From Amycolatopsis camponoti (GTDB lineage Bacteria; Actinomycetota; Actinomycetes; Mycobacteriales; Pseudonocardiaceae), in the NCBI RefSeq assembly GCF_902497555.1, contig NZ_CABVGP010000003.1, positions 186,001-250,000 on the forward strand: a stretch of DNA of 64,000 nt. Reading direction: 5' to 3'. Below, piece by piece: positions 41,907 through 51,362 of the stretch. A model generated the notes under the pieces. That model did not search any database and was not told the origin of the DNA. It worked only from the letters and a program-made list of their open reading frames with translations. The position numbers and the translations under genes are program-made. The stretch's first letter is position 1. Each line of letters starts with the position of its first letter.

Positions 41907-42496
41907 GCGGAGTAGCCCTTCGGCGGGATCAGCGTCGCGAGCTGGTTGAAGCTCAGCCAGTAGATCTGGTTCCCGCCGAAGCTCGCCGGGTCGGCGATCT
42001 TGACGGTCATGTCCGAGCTGTCGTACCCGATGATCGTGAAGTAGTGGTAGATCGTGTAGTTCGGGTAGCCGGGCGGGTGGTTGTTCGCGGGCGCGACGAT
42101 GTTGGCGACGATCGCGTAGCCGTTGTTGATGTCGAGGGTGATGTCCCGCCAGAGCAGGTCGCGCTGGGCTTGGGTGGGCGGGTCGTTCGGCATTTCCTTG
42201 GTCTCGTACCAGGAGGTGCCGAGGTCGGAGTTCAGGACGCCGGTGACCTGCCCGACCCAGTCGGTGCCGTTGGTGGTGGTGCCGAGCTGGGAGGCGAGCG
42301 TGCCCTGGCTGGGCAGGTTCCCGGTCCGCGCGGACATGGCGATCCGCGTCGCGGCGGGCCCGCACCAGTACCCGGTCTGCTGGACCTGGTACTGGATGTT
42401 GAGGACGGCTTCGGTGGTGGCTTGGGCAACGGCGGGCAGGCCGACGAGCCCGAGGGTGGCGACGAGCGTGACGAATCCCAGGCGGAATCTGCGCAT
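41903..42496 (-). CDS. secreted C39-like cysteine peptidase-fold protein
   Basis: 197 residues from ATG 42494-42496 (GGAAGGAT upstream). Signal peptide (FVTLVATLGLVGLPAVAQA), then a papain-like C39 layout: QQTGYWCGPAATRIA with the candidate Cys, HYFTIIGYD with the candidate His, and KIADPAS with an Asp. Such secreted proteins are annotated as C39-family peptidases though few have proven activity. Convergent with the hydrolase gene. Confidence 0.8.
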   Translation of the reverse strand: MRRFRLGFVTLVATLGLVGLPAVAQATTEAVLNIQYQVQQTGYWCGPAATRIAMSARTGNLPSQGTLASQLGTTTNGTDWVGQVTGVLNSDLGTSWYETKEMPNDPPTQAQRDLLWRDITLDINNGYAIVANIVAPANNHPPGYPNYTIYHYFTIIGYDSSDMTVKIADPASFGGNQIYWLSFNQLATLIPPKGYSA

Positions 42497-42652
42497 GACT
42501 ATCCTTCCCCAGTTGTGGCGCCAGTGAGTCAACGCCTCACCGAGCCATGATCTCGGCACAATTCGCCCGCCGTCTCTCACCCACCCCGGATGGATCACGA
42601 CAAAGGTAGGTTCGCCCGTGAACGCTCGCGGGGGCTGCGGGCAACTGGGGGC

Positions 42653-43246
42653 ATGCAGGTGATCCACGAGGGATCGGAGATCTGGGGGCACGACCGCCCT
42701 GACCTGGGCGGAGCCGAGCCCGGGCCGGCGTTCGGCCGGCTCTTCGACGCCCATGCCGCGGCCTTGCGCCGGTACCTCGCCCGGCGGGTCGGGGCCGAAC
42801 CGGCGAACGACCTCGTCGCCGAGACCTTCCTCGTCGCGCTCCGGCGCCGCGAGAGCTACCGGCCGGAGCTGGGCACCGCGCGGTCGTGGCTCTACGGCAT
42901 CGCGACCAACCTGCTGCGCCACCACATCCGGTCCGAGCTGCGCGGCCTGCAGGCGACCGCGCGGCTCGCCCGCGCCGGCGACACCAGCCACGCCGGCCAC
43001 GACGGTCGCGTCGCCGAGCGGGTCGACGCCCAGGTCCGGGCCGCCCAGCTCGCCGGTGCGCTGGCCAAGCTCAGCCCCGCCGACCGCGACACGCTGCTGC
43101 TCGTCTCGTGGGCCGGGCTCGAACCGGCCGAGGTCGCGGAAGCGCTCGGCATCCCGCCGGGTACCGTCCGGTCCCGGTTGCACCGGATCAGACGCTGGCT
43201 CAGGACGAACGCCCCGGCTCAAGAGGAGGTGCAGGACCTTGCGTGA
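42653..43246 (+). CDS. ECF sigma factor
   Basis: 197 residues from ATG 42653 (GGGGG upstream; an alternative start lies at 42590). Region 2: AFGRLFDAHAAALRRYLARRVG … DLVAETFLVALRRRESY … ARSWLYGIATNLLRHHIR. Region 4: LSPADRDTLLLVSWAGLEPAEVAEALGIPPGTVRSRLHRIRR. It overlaps the next gene by eight bases; that gene encodes a membrane protein of the CU044_5270 type, a family found next to such sigma factors and likely to take part in its control. Confidence 0.92.
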   Translation: MQVIHEGSEIWGHDRPDLGGAEPGPAFGRLFDAHAAALRRYLARRVGAEPANDLVAETFLVALRRRESYRPELGTARSWLYGIATNLLRHHIRSELRGLQATARLARAGDTSHAGHDGRVAERVDAQVRAAQLAGALAKLSPADRDTLLLVSWAGLEPAEVAEALGIPPGTVRSRLHRIRRWLRTNAPAQEEVQDLA

Positions 43247-44390
43247 AGACAACGTCCGGAAGATCTGGTCCGACGCCGAACTCGACGCGGCACTGTCGGA
43301 CCTGCACGACGACGTCGACGAAGACGACGGGCTGGCCCTCTCCCGCGCGTCCCTCATGGCGGCGGCCGAGACGTACGAGACCCCACCGGCCACTCCCCGC
43401 CGCGGGACCTGGCGGTGGATCGCGGTGGCCGCGGCCGTCGTCGCGCTGGTGGGCGGGCTCGCGGTCGTGACGTCGCTGCGGACGCCGGCCCCGGAGCCGG
43501 CCCAGCCCGCGGCGACGCTCGCCGACCTCGACCGCCCGCTCGAACCCGGCGAGTTCCACTACGCGCAGAAACTCCAATGGCTGCCGGAGAGCCTCGAGGG
43601 GCGCCCGGCGGAGATGCAGCAGTCGGTCGAGCTGTGGATCCCGGCCGACCCCACCGGCATCTGGCACCGGCGCACGAAGTGGACCGGTGCCGTTTACGGG
43701 CTCTCGTCCGATGAACAGCGGAAGGTCCGGGTGAACCTTTCGCCCTTCGACGAGTACGGCCGCGGCGGCTCGTTCCCCGGCTCCCCGAACGCGGGCGGGA
43801 CGATGAATCCGACTTGGAACACGCCGTTCCAGAACTGGCTGACGCCGGACGCGGCCTTCATCGCCTCGCTCACGCCCGACCGCCGGAAGCTGGTCAAGCG
43901 ACTGGGCTTGGACACCATCAGCTTCCACGACTCCGGGAAAGCCCACACCGCCACGGAGTCACTCGCCATGGTGCGCAGCGTGCTGGAGACGGGCCTGGTC
44001 CGGAAGGACATCCGGTTCGGGCTGCGCGACGCGTTCGCCGAGATCACCGGCGCGTTCGTGACACCGGGACACACCTCGGACGGCCGGACCGCCACGGTCC
44101 TCATCGCGAAGGACTCGGGCCAGCGGGTCTTCCTCGAACCGGCGACGGCGCAGCTGCTGGCCTGGGACGCCGGCCCCATGTTCACGCCGGTCACCCCCCG
44201 CAGCGAGGTGGCCGTCAGCACGTCCAAGAACCGGCCCCCGTCGAGCGGCACCACGGGTGGGCCGACCTCGTCGAGCGACATCGGGGCTCCGCAGGCCACG
44301 ACGACCGTCATCTCGGCGCCGCTGCCTCCGCAGCTGCTCCAGGTCCAGGAGACGCTGTACTCCTTCGCGATCACCCGGACCGCCGGATGA
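43239..44390 (+). CDS. CU044_5270-type membrane protein, sigma factor partner
   Basis: 383 residues from TTG 43239 (GAGGAGG ten bases upstream, inside the sigma gene). A cytosolic N-terminal segment of about 60 residues (DAELDAALSDLHDDVDED …) leads to one membrane helix (WIAVAAAVVALVGGLAVV) and a large outer domain (… HYAQKLQWLPE …, SVELWIPADPTGIWHRRTKW …). This matches the CU044_5270 family commonly encoded after actinobacterial sigma factors. By arrangement the short inner part may hold the sigma factor; this is inference. Confidence 0.8.
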   Translation: MREDNVRKIWSDAELDAALSDLHDDVDEDDGLALSRASLMAAAETYETPPATPRRGTWRWIAVAAAVVALVGGLAVVTSLRTPAPEPAQPAATLADLDRPLEPGEFHYAQKLQWLPESLEGRPAEMQQSVELWIPADPTGIWHRRTKWTGAVYGLSSDEQRKVRVNLSPFDEYGRGGSFPGSPNAGGTMNPTWNTPFQNWLTPDAAFIASLTPDRRKLVKRLGLDTISFHDSGKAHTATESLAMVRSVLETGLVRKDIRFGLRDAFAEITGAFVTPGHTSDGRTATVLIAKDSGQRVFLEPATAQLLAWDAGPMFTPVTPRSEVAVSTSKNRPPSSGTTGGPTSSSDIGAPQATTTVISAPLPPQLLQVQETLYSFAITRTAG

Positions 44391-45749
44391 TCAGCGGGCG
44401 TGGCTGGCCGCGTTCAGCGCGTCCGCGACGTTGGCCACCTCCAAGACCCGGATCCCGGCCGGCGGTTTCCCGGAGTCCGGGGGCACCAGCGCGTGCGTGA
44501 ACCCGAGCCGGGCGGCCTCCGCCAGGCGGCGCGTGACGCTCGGCACCCGGCGGATCTCGCCGGCCAGCCCGACCTCGCCCACCGACACCAGCCGCGGCGA
44601 CAGCGCGACGTCCTCGAACGACGACGTCAGCGCGAGCACCAGGGCCAGGTCGATGCCCGGCTCGGTGATCTTCATGCCGCCGACCGTGGCCGTGTAGACG
44701 TCCTTGTCGCCGAGCTTCAGGCCACCGCGCTTCTCCAGCACCGCCAGGACCATCGCCACCCGAGCCGAGTCGAGCCCGCTCACCGCGCGCCTCGGCTGGG
44801 GCGCCGACGTCGACGACACCAGCGCCTGCACCTCGCCCAGCAGCGGCCGCTTGCCTTCCATCGACACCGTGATCGCCGTGCCCGGCACCGGCTCCGCCGT
44901 GCGGCTGATGAACAGCCCGGACGGGTCCGGCACCCCGACGATGCCTTCTTCCTGCAGCTCGAAGCAGCCGATCTCGTCGGACGCGCCGAACCGGTTCTTG
45001 ATGCCGCGCAGCATCCGCAGCGTCGAGTGCTTGTCGCCCTCGAACTGCAGCACCACGTCCACCAGGTGCTCCAGCACGCGCGGGCCGGCCACCGAGCCGT
45101 CCTTCGTGACGTGACCCACCAGCACGACCGGCAGCCCGCGTTCCTTGGCCAGCGCGACCAGCCCGGACGTCACCGCGCGGACCTGCGTCACCCCGCCCGG
45201 TGAGCCCTCGACCGCCGGGGAGGCCATCGTCTGCACCGAGTCGACGATCAGCATGCCCGGCTTGACGTCGTCGACGTGCCCGAGGATGGCCGCGAGGTCG
45301 CTCTCGGCGGCCAGGTACATGCGGTCGTGGACGTTGCCCGTGCGTTCGGCGCGCAGCCGGACCTGGCCCGCGGACTCCTCGCCCGTGACGTACAGGGACC
45401 GGTCGACGGTTTTCGCCCACTGGTAGGCGACTTCGAGCAGCAGGGTCGACTTGCCGACGCCCGGCTCACCCGCGAGCAGCACCACGGCGCCGGGCACCAG
45501 GCCACCGCCCAGCACCCGATCGAGCTCGGAGACGCCGGTGTGCCGGGCTCGCGCGGCTTCGACGTCGACCTCGCCGATCGGCCGGGCGGGTGCGCTCGGC
45601 GCTCCGGCGGCGACGCGCTGGATGGCCGGCCTGGACGGGGCGCCGCGTTCCTCGAGCGAGCCCCATTCCTGGCACTCCGGACACCGGCCCAGCCACTTGG
45701 CCGCTTCGTACCCGCAGCTCGCGCAGCGGTAGGTGGTCCCTTTCTTCAC
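44391..45749 (-). CDS. radA: DNA repair protein RadA
   Basis: 452 residues, full length. N-terminal zinc finger (Cys9, Cys12, Cys23, Cys26), RecA-like ATPase with P-loop GEPGVGKST (94-102), the RadA-specific KNRFGASDE motif, and a C-terminal Lon-protease-like domain (VGLAGEIRRVPSVTRRLAEA). RadA drives branch migration of recombination intermediates. The gene sits beside the lipoprotein and carD genes as in mycobacteria. Confidence 0.97.
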   Translation of the reverse strand: MKKGTTYRCASCGYEAAKWLGRCPECQEWGSLEERGAPSRPAIQRVAAGAPSAPARPIGEVDVEAARARHTGVSELDRVLGGGLVPGAVVLLAGEPGVGKSTLLLEVAYQWAKTVDRSLYVTGEESAGQVRLRAERTGNVHDRMYLAAESDLAAILGHVDDVKPGMLIVDSVQTMASPAVEGSPGGVTQVRAVTSGLVALAKERGLPVVLVGHVTKDGSVAGPRVLEHLVDVVLQFEGDKHSTLRMLRGIKNRFGASDEIGCFELQEEGIVGVPDPSGLFISRTAEPVPGTAITVSMEGKRPLLGEVQALVSSTSAPQPRRAVSGLDSARVAMVLAVLEKRGGLKLGDKDVYTATVGGMKITEPGIDLALVLALTSSFEDVALSPRLVSVGEVGLAGEIRRVPSVTRRLAEAARLGFTHALVPPDSGKPPAGIRVLEVANVADALNAASHAR

Positions 45750-45788
45750 CCCGCGAGGCTATCGGCGACCACCGACAAAACCGGGGAC

Positions 45789-46460
45789 CTACTCCTTGAC
45801 GTGCGCCGGCGCCGCGATGGGCAGCTCGACGGTGACCGAGCCGGCGACCTGGAAGACGAACGTGACCTTGATGGTCTGGCCCGGCCACAGCGGCTGCTTC
45901 AGCGCGGGCAGCGTCACGGTGCCCTTGCCGACGGTCGCCGGGGCGGCGGTCGGGGTCGCGCTGGTCGACGGCGTTTCGGCCGACGAAGACGACGTCGCGG
46001 TGCCCGTGGAGCTGGTGCCCGTGGAGCTGGTGCCGGTGGCGGTCGGGGTCTCCGAAGAAGAGGACGGCGGTGTGGTCTGCACCTCGTTGGTGGACTCGAC
46101 GGCGTCGTCCGGGCCGATCACCAGGGAGTGCCCGGCGACGATGGCCTTCGAGCCGCCGATGGTCGCCTGGGCGCCGTCCTCGGTCGTCACCGAGACGAGC
46201 GAGTCGTCCTGGGCGCCCTGGTTCACGATCGTCAGCGTCAGCGCCGGGGTCGCGCCGACCGGGTAGCCCGGGCCGGAAGTCGGGTACTGCACCGCGGCGT
46301 CACGCAGGACAATGGTCTTGACCTGGGCATACGTGCCGTTGACGGCGGGCTGCTGCGAGTCGGTCTGAGTGATCTGGCCGGCCCCGCACCCGGCGAGCAC
46401 GAGCGCGGCACCGAGCGCCAGCACGCCCGCGCCGAGCACGCGACGATTCTGCAGCCTCAC
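45789..46460 (-). CDS. secreted lipoprotein, LpqE-like
   Basis: 223 residues with a lipoprotein signal ending in the lipobox LAGC, so the Cys is lipid-modified and the protein faces outward. The core is a beta-rich domain (ALTLTIVNQGAQDD … SLVIGP), interrupted by a Ser/Thr-rich linker of about 50 residues, and ends with VTLPALKQPLWPGQTIKVTFVFQ. Position between radA and carD matches lpqE of Mycobacterium tuberculosis. The long Ser/Thr insert is a local oddity. Function of LpqE is not established. Confidence 0.75.
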   Translation of the reverse strand: MRLQNRRVLGAGVLALGAALVLAGCGAGQITQTDSQQPAVNGTYAQVKTIVLRDAAVQYPTSGPGYPVGATPALTLTIVNQGAQDDSLVSVTTEDGAQATIGGSKAIVAGHSLVIGPDDAVESTNEVQTTPPSSSSETPTATGTSSTGTSSTGTATSSSSAETPSTSATPTAAPATVGKGTVTLPALKQPLWPGQTIKVTFVFQVAGSVTVELPIAAPAHVKE

Positions 46461-46735
46461 GTCGCAGTCCTTCCCTTTTCACGGCCTCGTCCCCGCGAAG
46501 ACTAGCCGGGGTCGATCTCCCGCACCGAACCGGTCCGCGTTGCGCCCAAGATCAACCGTCCACAAAGGAATTCGTTGTGCCCGTTGACACCCGCCCCGGC
46601 CACCTGCGTGAGCATGGGGGTCGGACGTTTGTCAACCCCCGCCCAGGCCGCTGACCTGCGAGGACGAGTCCGGCCCGCTAGGTGGGCACTGGCGGACCGT
46701 GATAGGATGGAGTCAGCGAAAGGGGCAGAGGACAC

Positions 46736-47227
46736 ATGGTTTTCAAGGTCGGAGAGACCGTCGTCTACCCGCACCACGGTGCCGCACTCATCGAAGCCAT
46801 CGAGACCCGCGTGATCAAGGGCGAGGAAAAGAAGTACCTCGTCCTCAAGGTCGCGCAAGGGGATCTCACGGTTCGCGTGCCCGCTGACAACGCCGAGATC
46901 GTAGGCGTACGCGATGTCGTCGGGCAAGAAGGACTGGACAAGGTCTTCGACGTTCTGCGTGCTCCGCACACCGAAGAGCCAACGAACTGGTCTCGTCGGT
47001 ACAAGGCCAACCTCGAGAAACTCGCCTCCGGCGATGTGAACAAGGTGGCCGAAGTGGTGCGCGACCTCTGGCGGCGAGAGAAGGACCGCGGGCTTTCGGC
47101 AGGCGAGAAGCGCATGCTCGCCAAGGCGCGGCAAATTCTGGTCAGCGAGCTCGCGCTCGCGGAGGGCACCGACGAGGACAAGGCTGAAGTCCTCCTCGAC
47201 GAAGTTCTGGAAACCGCGACGGTCTGA
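46736..47227 (+). CDS. carD: RNA polymerase-binding regulator CarD
   Basis: 163 residues. N-terminal RNA polymerase interaction domain ([24 protein letters not shown]) and C-terminal helical DNA-contacting domain ([31 protein letters not shown] … LSAGEKRML) with the conserved Trp. CarD stabilises open promoter complexes at rRNA and many other promoters and is essential in mycobacteria. ATG behind GGCAGAGGAC. ispD follows after 52 bases. Confidence 0.97.
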   Translation: MVFKVGETVVYPHHGAALIEAIETRVIKGEEKKYLVLKVAQGDLTVRVPADNAEIVGVRDVVGQEGLDKVFDVLRAPHTEEPTNWSRRYKANLEKLASGDVNKVAEVVRDLWRREKDRGLSAGEKRMLAKARQILVSELALAEGTDEDKAEVLLDEVLETATV

Positions 47228-47279
47228 GCCCAGGGCATTCGCCCGACGGGCGGGTGAGTGCCTCTACGATCGCGAACCG

Positions 47280-47909
47280 ATGAACGTCGTCGTGATCGTG
47301 ACCGTCGCACATCATGCCTCCGACGGAGAGCTCGCTCTCACGCCGGTCCATGGTGAGGCGCTACTCACGCACACCGTGCGGGGGCTGCTCGGAGTACCGG
47401 AGATCGATCTGGTGCTCGTGGCGGCCCCCCAGCGGTGTGCTTCGTTGTTTTCGGAGGCCCTCCGTGTCTTCGAACAGCGTGGTCTCCCGTGCCGGGTCGT
47501 GCCCGGCTCGCTCCGGGAGGCTTTCGCCACCGTCGAGCCCGATCTTGCCCGTGACACAGTTGTACTCCTCCACGACGCGCTGCGGGCCTTCATTCCTGCG
47601 GAAACCGTGCGTGGTGTCCTGAACGCGGTCGGTGACTCCCCCGTCGTGGTGCCGGTGCTCCCGATGGCGGACACGGTGAAGGTGACCGATTCGTCCCTGA
47701 TCGTCGGAACCGAGGACCGGACGCGGCTGCGCACGGCCCAGACGCCGATCGGCTACACGCTCGAGGCGTTCCTGGCGGCTTCGCCGTGGGACACGACCGG
47801 CGCGGCTCTCGTGGACGGCCACCCGGACGCGATGCGCGTCACGACCGAGTTCGAACTGTCCCTGGCCGAGGCGATAGCGGCGGCACCGAAGAACGAGGAG
47901 ACGCTGTGA
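47280..47909 (+). CDS. ispD: IspD-like cytidylyltransferase with degenerate N-terminus
   Basis: 209 residues. By position (after carD, overlapping ispF) and by the core motifs ([55 protein letters not shown]) this is 2-C-methyl-D-erythritol 4-phosphate cytidylyltransferase of the MEP isoprenoid route. The N-terminal CTP-binding loop, normally AAGxGxRxG … PK, is not recognisable here: the start reads [22 protein letters not shown] and lacks the Gly-rich loop and the key Arg/Lys. Either this lineage binds CTP differently or the product is impaired. Its last codons overlap ispF. Confidence 0.85.
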   Translation: MNVVVIVTVAHHASDGELALTPVHGEALLTHTVRGLLGVPEIDLVLVAAPQRCASLFSEALRVFEQRGLPCRVVPGSLREAFATVEPDLARDTVVLLHDALRAFIPAETVRGVLNAVGDSPVVVPVLPMADTVKVTDSSLIVGTEDRTRLRTAQTPIGYTLEAFLAASPWDTTGAALVDGHPDAMRVTTEFELSLAEAIAAAPKNEETL

Positions 47910-48373
47910 GGATCGGCAACGGGGTCGACGTCCACCCGGTCGAGGCGGGCCGCGAGTGCTGGATGGCGGGATTGCTGTGGCCGGGAGTGGACGGCTGCGC
48001 GGGCCATTCGGACGGCGACGTGGCCGCGCACGCGCTCTGCGACGCGCTGCTGTCGGCGGCCGGGTTGGGCGACTTGGGCGCGGTGTTCGGCACGGGCGAC
48101 CCCCGGATGGACGGCGCTCACGGGGCGGACATGCTCGTCGAGGTCCGGGAGTTGATCTCCGCGGCGGGCTGGCGGGTGGGGAACGCTTCGGTCCAGATCG
48201 TCGGGAACGCGCCGCGGGTGGGGAAGCGGCGCGAAGAGGCGCAGAAGGTCCTGTCGGAGGCGGTGGGCGGCCCGGTGAGCGTGTCGGGAACGACGTCGGA
48301 CGGCTTGGGGCTGACCGGGCGGGGTGAGGGGATCGCGGCCTTCGCGACGGCGCTGCTGCTGGCCGCGGAATAG
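47906..48373 (+). CDS. ispF: 2-C-methyl-D-erythritol 2,4-cyclodiphosphate synthase
   Basis: 155 residues from GTG 47906, which overlaps the ispD stop (GTGA). Metal-binding Asp8 and His10 (GNGVDVHPV), [25 protein letters not shown] with the third metal His, and the C-terminal [18 protein letters not shown] all match IspF. It cyclises CDP-ME-2-phosphate in the MEP pathway. Coupled translation with ispD. Confidence 0.95.
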   Translation: MRIGNGVDVHPVEAGRECWMAGLLWPGVDGCAGHSDGDVAAHALCDALLSAAGLGDLGAVFGTGDPRMDGAHGADMLVEVRELISAAGWRVGNASVQIVGNAPRVGKRREEAQKVLSEAVGGPVSVSGTTSDGLGLTGRGEGIAAFATALLLAAE

Positions 48374-48401
48374 CCCCACGCCGGCGCCGGTTCGGCGTGA
48401 T

Positions 48402-48797
48402 ATGGCCCTCACCCTCTCGGACGCCGTCCGCGCCCTGATCGACGGGAAGAACTTCGCCACCGTCGCCACCCTGGATCCCGATGGTGGTCCGCAGACCTCC
48501 GTTGTCTGGATCGGGCTCGACGACGGCGATCTCGTCTTCAGCGCGACCGAGGATCGCCGGAAGGTCCGCAACCTGCGCCGCGACCCGCGCGTGAGCGTCT
48601 CGATCAGCGACGCCGAAAACCCGTACCGACACACCCAGCTCCGCGGACGGGTCACCATCGAGCCCGACCCGGACAAGGCCCTCCCGAAGACCCTCAGCCA
48701 CAAGTACCTCGCCCAGGACCCGCCACCCGAAGGGCCCGAGACCGAGCGCGTGATCGTCCGGCTGAAAACCGACAAGATCGCCGGCAACGTGAAATAG
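48402..48797 (+). CDS. PPOX-class flavin/F420-binding protein
   Basis: 131 residues with the split-barrel fold of the pyridoxamine-phosphate-oxidase-like superfamily: FATVATLDPDGGPQTSVVWI … RRKVRNLRRDPRVSVSI … YRHTQLRGRVTIE. In actinobacteria such small proteins usually bind F420 or FMN and reduce unidentified substrates. A paralogue follows ten bases downstream. Confidence 0.85.
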   Translation: MALTLSDAVRALIDGKNFATVATLDPDGGPQTSVVWIGLDDGDLVFSATEDRRKVRNLRRDPRVSVSISDAENPYRHTQLRGRVTIEPDPDKALPKTLSHKYLAQDPPPEGPETERVIVRLKTDKIAGNVK

Positions 48798-48807
48798 GGT
48801 CCGGACC

Positions 48808-49194
48808 ATGTTCAACGAAGCCACCAAGGCCCTCCTCGACGGCACCAACTACCCCGTCGTCGCCACCACGAACGCCGACGGCTCGCCGCAGACCTCCGTC
48901 GTCTGGGCCAAGCGGGACGGCGACACCGTCGTCTTCGTGACCGTCCAGGGCCGGCGCAAGGAGCGCAACATCCGGCGCGATCCGCGCGTCTCGCTCTCCG
49001 TCTTCGACCTGGCCGATCCCGAGAACTACGTCGAGATCCGCGGGCGCGCCGAGGTCACCGTCGAAGGCGGTGCCGAGCTGAACGACGAACTGGCCCGCAA
49101 GTACACCGGCACCGAGTTCCCGCCCGAGCCGCCGGAGGTCGTGCGCGTGCTCGTGCGGCTTGTTCCCGAACACATCACAGGGCATTCGGCCTGA
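48808..49194 (+). CDS. PPOX-class flavin/F420-binding protein, second copy
   Basis: 128 residues, paralogous to the preceding gene (YPVVATTNADGSPQTSVVWA … RRKERNIRRDPRVSLSV … YVEIRGRAEVTVE). The tandem pair suggests duplication; the two may form a heterodimer or differ in substrate. Likely co-transcribed. Confidence 0.85.
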   Translation: MFNEATKALLDGTNYPVVATTNADGSPQTSVVWAKRDGDTVVFVTVQGRRKERNIRRDPRVSLSVFDLADPENYVEIRGRAEVTVEGGAELNDELARKYTGTEFPPEPPEVVRVLVRLVPEHITGHSA

Positions 49195-49216
49195 TGATCC
49201 CGTTAGGCTGAAACCC

Positions 49217-49903
49217 ATGACGATCAGCGCGGTGTTGTTCGACTTCTCCGGCACGTTGTTCCGGCTCGAGCAGGACGAGTCCTGGCTCACCGAACTGACG
49301 AACCACGATGGCGAGCCGCTCGACATCGAGGCGCAGGCCGAGCTGATGCGCCGGATGACCGCGCCCGTCGGGCAGGTCGTCGAGCTCGACGCCGAGCACG
49401 TGCACGCCTGGCACAACCGCGACCGCGACCCCGGGCTGCACCGGAAGGTCTACCTCGAGGTCCTCAAGAAGTCCGGCGTCCCGCACGCCGACCAGGCCGA
49501 AGCCCTCTACAACCGGCTGATCACGCCGAGCCAGTGGACGCCGTACCCGGACACCGAGGCCGCGCTCAAGGCCGCCTCCGAAGCCGGGCTCAAGGTGGGC
49601 GTGCTGAGCAACATCGCCTTCGACATCCGGCCGGCCTTCACCGCCCGCGGGTGGGACGCCTACGTCGACGAGTTCGTGCTGTCGTTCGAGGTCGGCGCCA
49701 TCAAGCCGGAGCTGGAGATCTTCCGCAAGGCCGTGCAGGCGCTCGGCGTCCCGGCCACCGAGACGCTGATGGTCGGCGACAGCGAGGAGGCCGACGGCGG
49801 CGCCCGCGCGCTCGGCTGCGAGTTCGCGCTGGTCGACCCGCTGCCCACGGTCGACCGGCCGGACGCCCTGCTCACGGCCCTGCGCACCCACGGCGTCGCC
49901 TAA
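49217..49903 (+). CDS. HAD-family hydrolase
   Basis: 228 residues from ATG 49217. HAD motifs: FDFSGTLF, where the second Asp of DxD is replaced by Ser (an atypical motif 1); LSNIAFD (motif 2); Lys in GAIKPELEIF (motif 3); VGDSEEADGGARALG (motif 4). Probably a small phosphatase; the D-to-S change in motif 1 could lower or alter phosphatase activity. Lies between the PPOX pair and cysS. Confidence 0.82.
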   Translation: MTISAVLFDFSGTLFRLEQDESWLTELTNHDGEPLDIEAQAELMRRMTAPVGQVVELDAEHVHAWHNRDRDPGLHRKVYLEVLKKSGVPHADQAEALYNRLITPSQWTPYPDTEAALKAASEAGLKVGVLSNIAFDIRPAFTARGWDAYVDEFVLSFEVGAIKPELEIFRKAVQALGVPATETLMVGDSEEADGGARALGCEFALVDPLPTVDRPDALLTALRTHGVA

Positions 49904-49945
49904 CCGCCTGCGACCTCGCTCACGCCTACCCCGTACCCTTTGAGG

Positions 49946-51334
49946 GTGGCCCTTCACCTTTTCGACACAGCGACCCGGAGCGTGCGGGAGTTCCACCCCG
50001 TCCGTAGCGGAACGGCGTCGATCTACGTGTGTGGTGCCACCGTGCAGGGCGTTCCGCACATCGGGCACGTCCGCGGCGTCCTGAACTACGACGTCCTGCG
50101 CCGCTGGCTCGTCCACAGTGGACTGGACGTGCTGCTGGTCCGCAACGTCACCGACATCGACGACAAGATCCTCACCAAGGCCGCCGAAGCCGGCCGGCCG
50201 TGGTGGGAGTGGGGCGCGACGCACGAGCGCGCCTTCGAAACCGCGTACGAGCAGCTGGGCTGCCTGCCGCCGTCGGTCAACCCGCGCGCGACCGGGCACG
50301 TCACCCAGATGATCGAGCTGATGGAACGCCTCATCGAGAGCGGCCACGGCTACGTCGCGGACGGCGACGTCTACTTCTCGGTCAAGTCGTTCGACGAGTA
50401 CGGCAAGCTGTCCGGCCAGGTGCTGGAGGACGTCCAGCAGGGCGAGACGCCGACCCGCGGCAAGCGCGACCCGCGCGACTTCACCATGTGGAAGAGCGCG
50501 AAGCCGGGCGAGCCGTCGTGGCCGACGCCGTGGGGCAACGGTCGGCCGGGCTGGCACCTGGAGTGCTCGGCGATGGCGACGTCGTACCTCGGCGCGGAGT
50601 TCGACATCCACGGCGGCGGCATCGACCTGGTCTTCCCGCACCACGAGAACGAGCGCGCCCAGTCGAACGCGGCCGGCGACGCCTTCGCGCGGTTCTGGCT
50701 GCACAACGCCTGGGTGACCATGTCGGGCGAGAAGATGTCGAAGTCGCTCGGCAACACCGTGTCGATCCCGTCGATGCTGGAGCGCTACCGCGCGCCGGAG
50801 CTGCGCTACTACCTCGTGCAGCCGCACTACCGGTCGACGATCGAGTACTCCGAAGGCGCGCTGTCCGAAGCCGCGCAGGGCTACCGGCGGATCGAGACGT
50901 TCCTGCGTCGCGCCGCGCAGTCCGGCGAGGTGACGCTGGGCACGATCCCGGAGGCGTTCGCGAACGCGCTCAACGACGACCTGGCCACCCCGCAGGCGTT
51001 CGCCGTGGTGCACAACACGGTGCGCGACGGTAACGCCGCGCTCGACGCGGGCGACACCTCCAAGGCACTCGAATTCGCCGCGGCCGTCCGCGCGATGACC
51101 GAGGTGCTGGGCCTCGACCCGCTGTCCGCGCGCTGGTCGGAGGCGGGCGGTTCCGACTCGCCCACCAAGGACGCGCTGTCCCGGATCGTCGAAGGGCTTC
51201 TGGCCGAGCGCCAGCAGGCCCGCGCCGAGAAGGACTTCGCCCGCGCGGACGCCGCCCGTGACCGCCTCCAGCAGGCGGGCATCGTGGTGGAGGACACCCC
51301 CAACGGTCCTCAGTGGACAGTCAAGTCCGACTGA
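49946..51334 (+). CDS. cysS: cysteinyl-tRNA synthetase
   Basis: 462 residues from GTG 49946 (the frame opens two codons earlier). Class I synthetase motifs HIGH-type PHIGHVRG and KMSKS ([10 protein letters not shown]), zinc site elements ([29 protein letters not shown]). It charges tRNA-Cys. Position after ispF and before rlmB follows the actinobacterial gene order. Confidence 0.97.
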   Translation: MALHLFDTATRSVREFHPVRSGTASIYVCGATVQGVPHIGHVRGVLNYDVLRRWLVHSGLDVLLVRNVTDIDDKILTKAAEAGRPWWEWGATHERAFETAYEQLGCLPPSVNPRATGHVTQMIELMERLIESGHGYVADGDVYFSVKSFDEYGKLSGQVLEDVQQGETPTRGKRDPRDFTMWKSAKPGEPSWPTPWGNGRPGWHLECSAMATSYLGAEFDIHGGGIDLVFPHHENERAQSNAAGDAFARFWLHNAWVTMSGEKMSKSLGNTVSIPSMLERYRAPELRYYLVQPHYRSTIEYSEGALSEAAQGYRRIETFLRRAAQSGEVTLGTIPEAFANALNDDLATPQAFAVVHNTVRDGNAALDAGDTSKALEFAAAVRAMTEVLGLDPLSARWSEAGGSDSPTKDALSRIVEGLLAERQQARAEKDFARADAARDRLQQAGIVVEDTPNGPQWTVKSD

Positions 51335-51362
51335 TCCCGTTACAAAGCAAGGAACTTTCACC

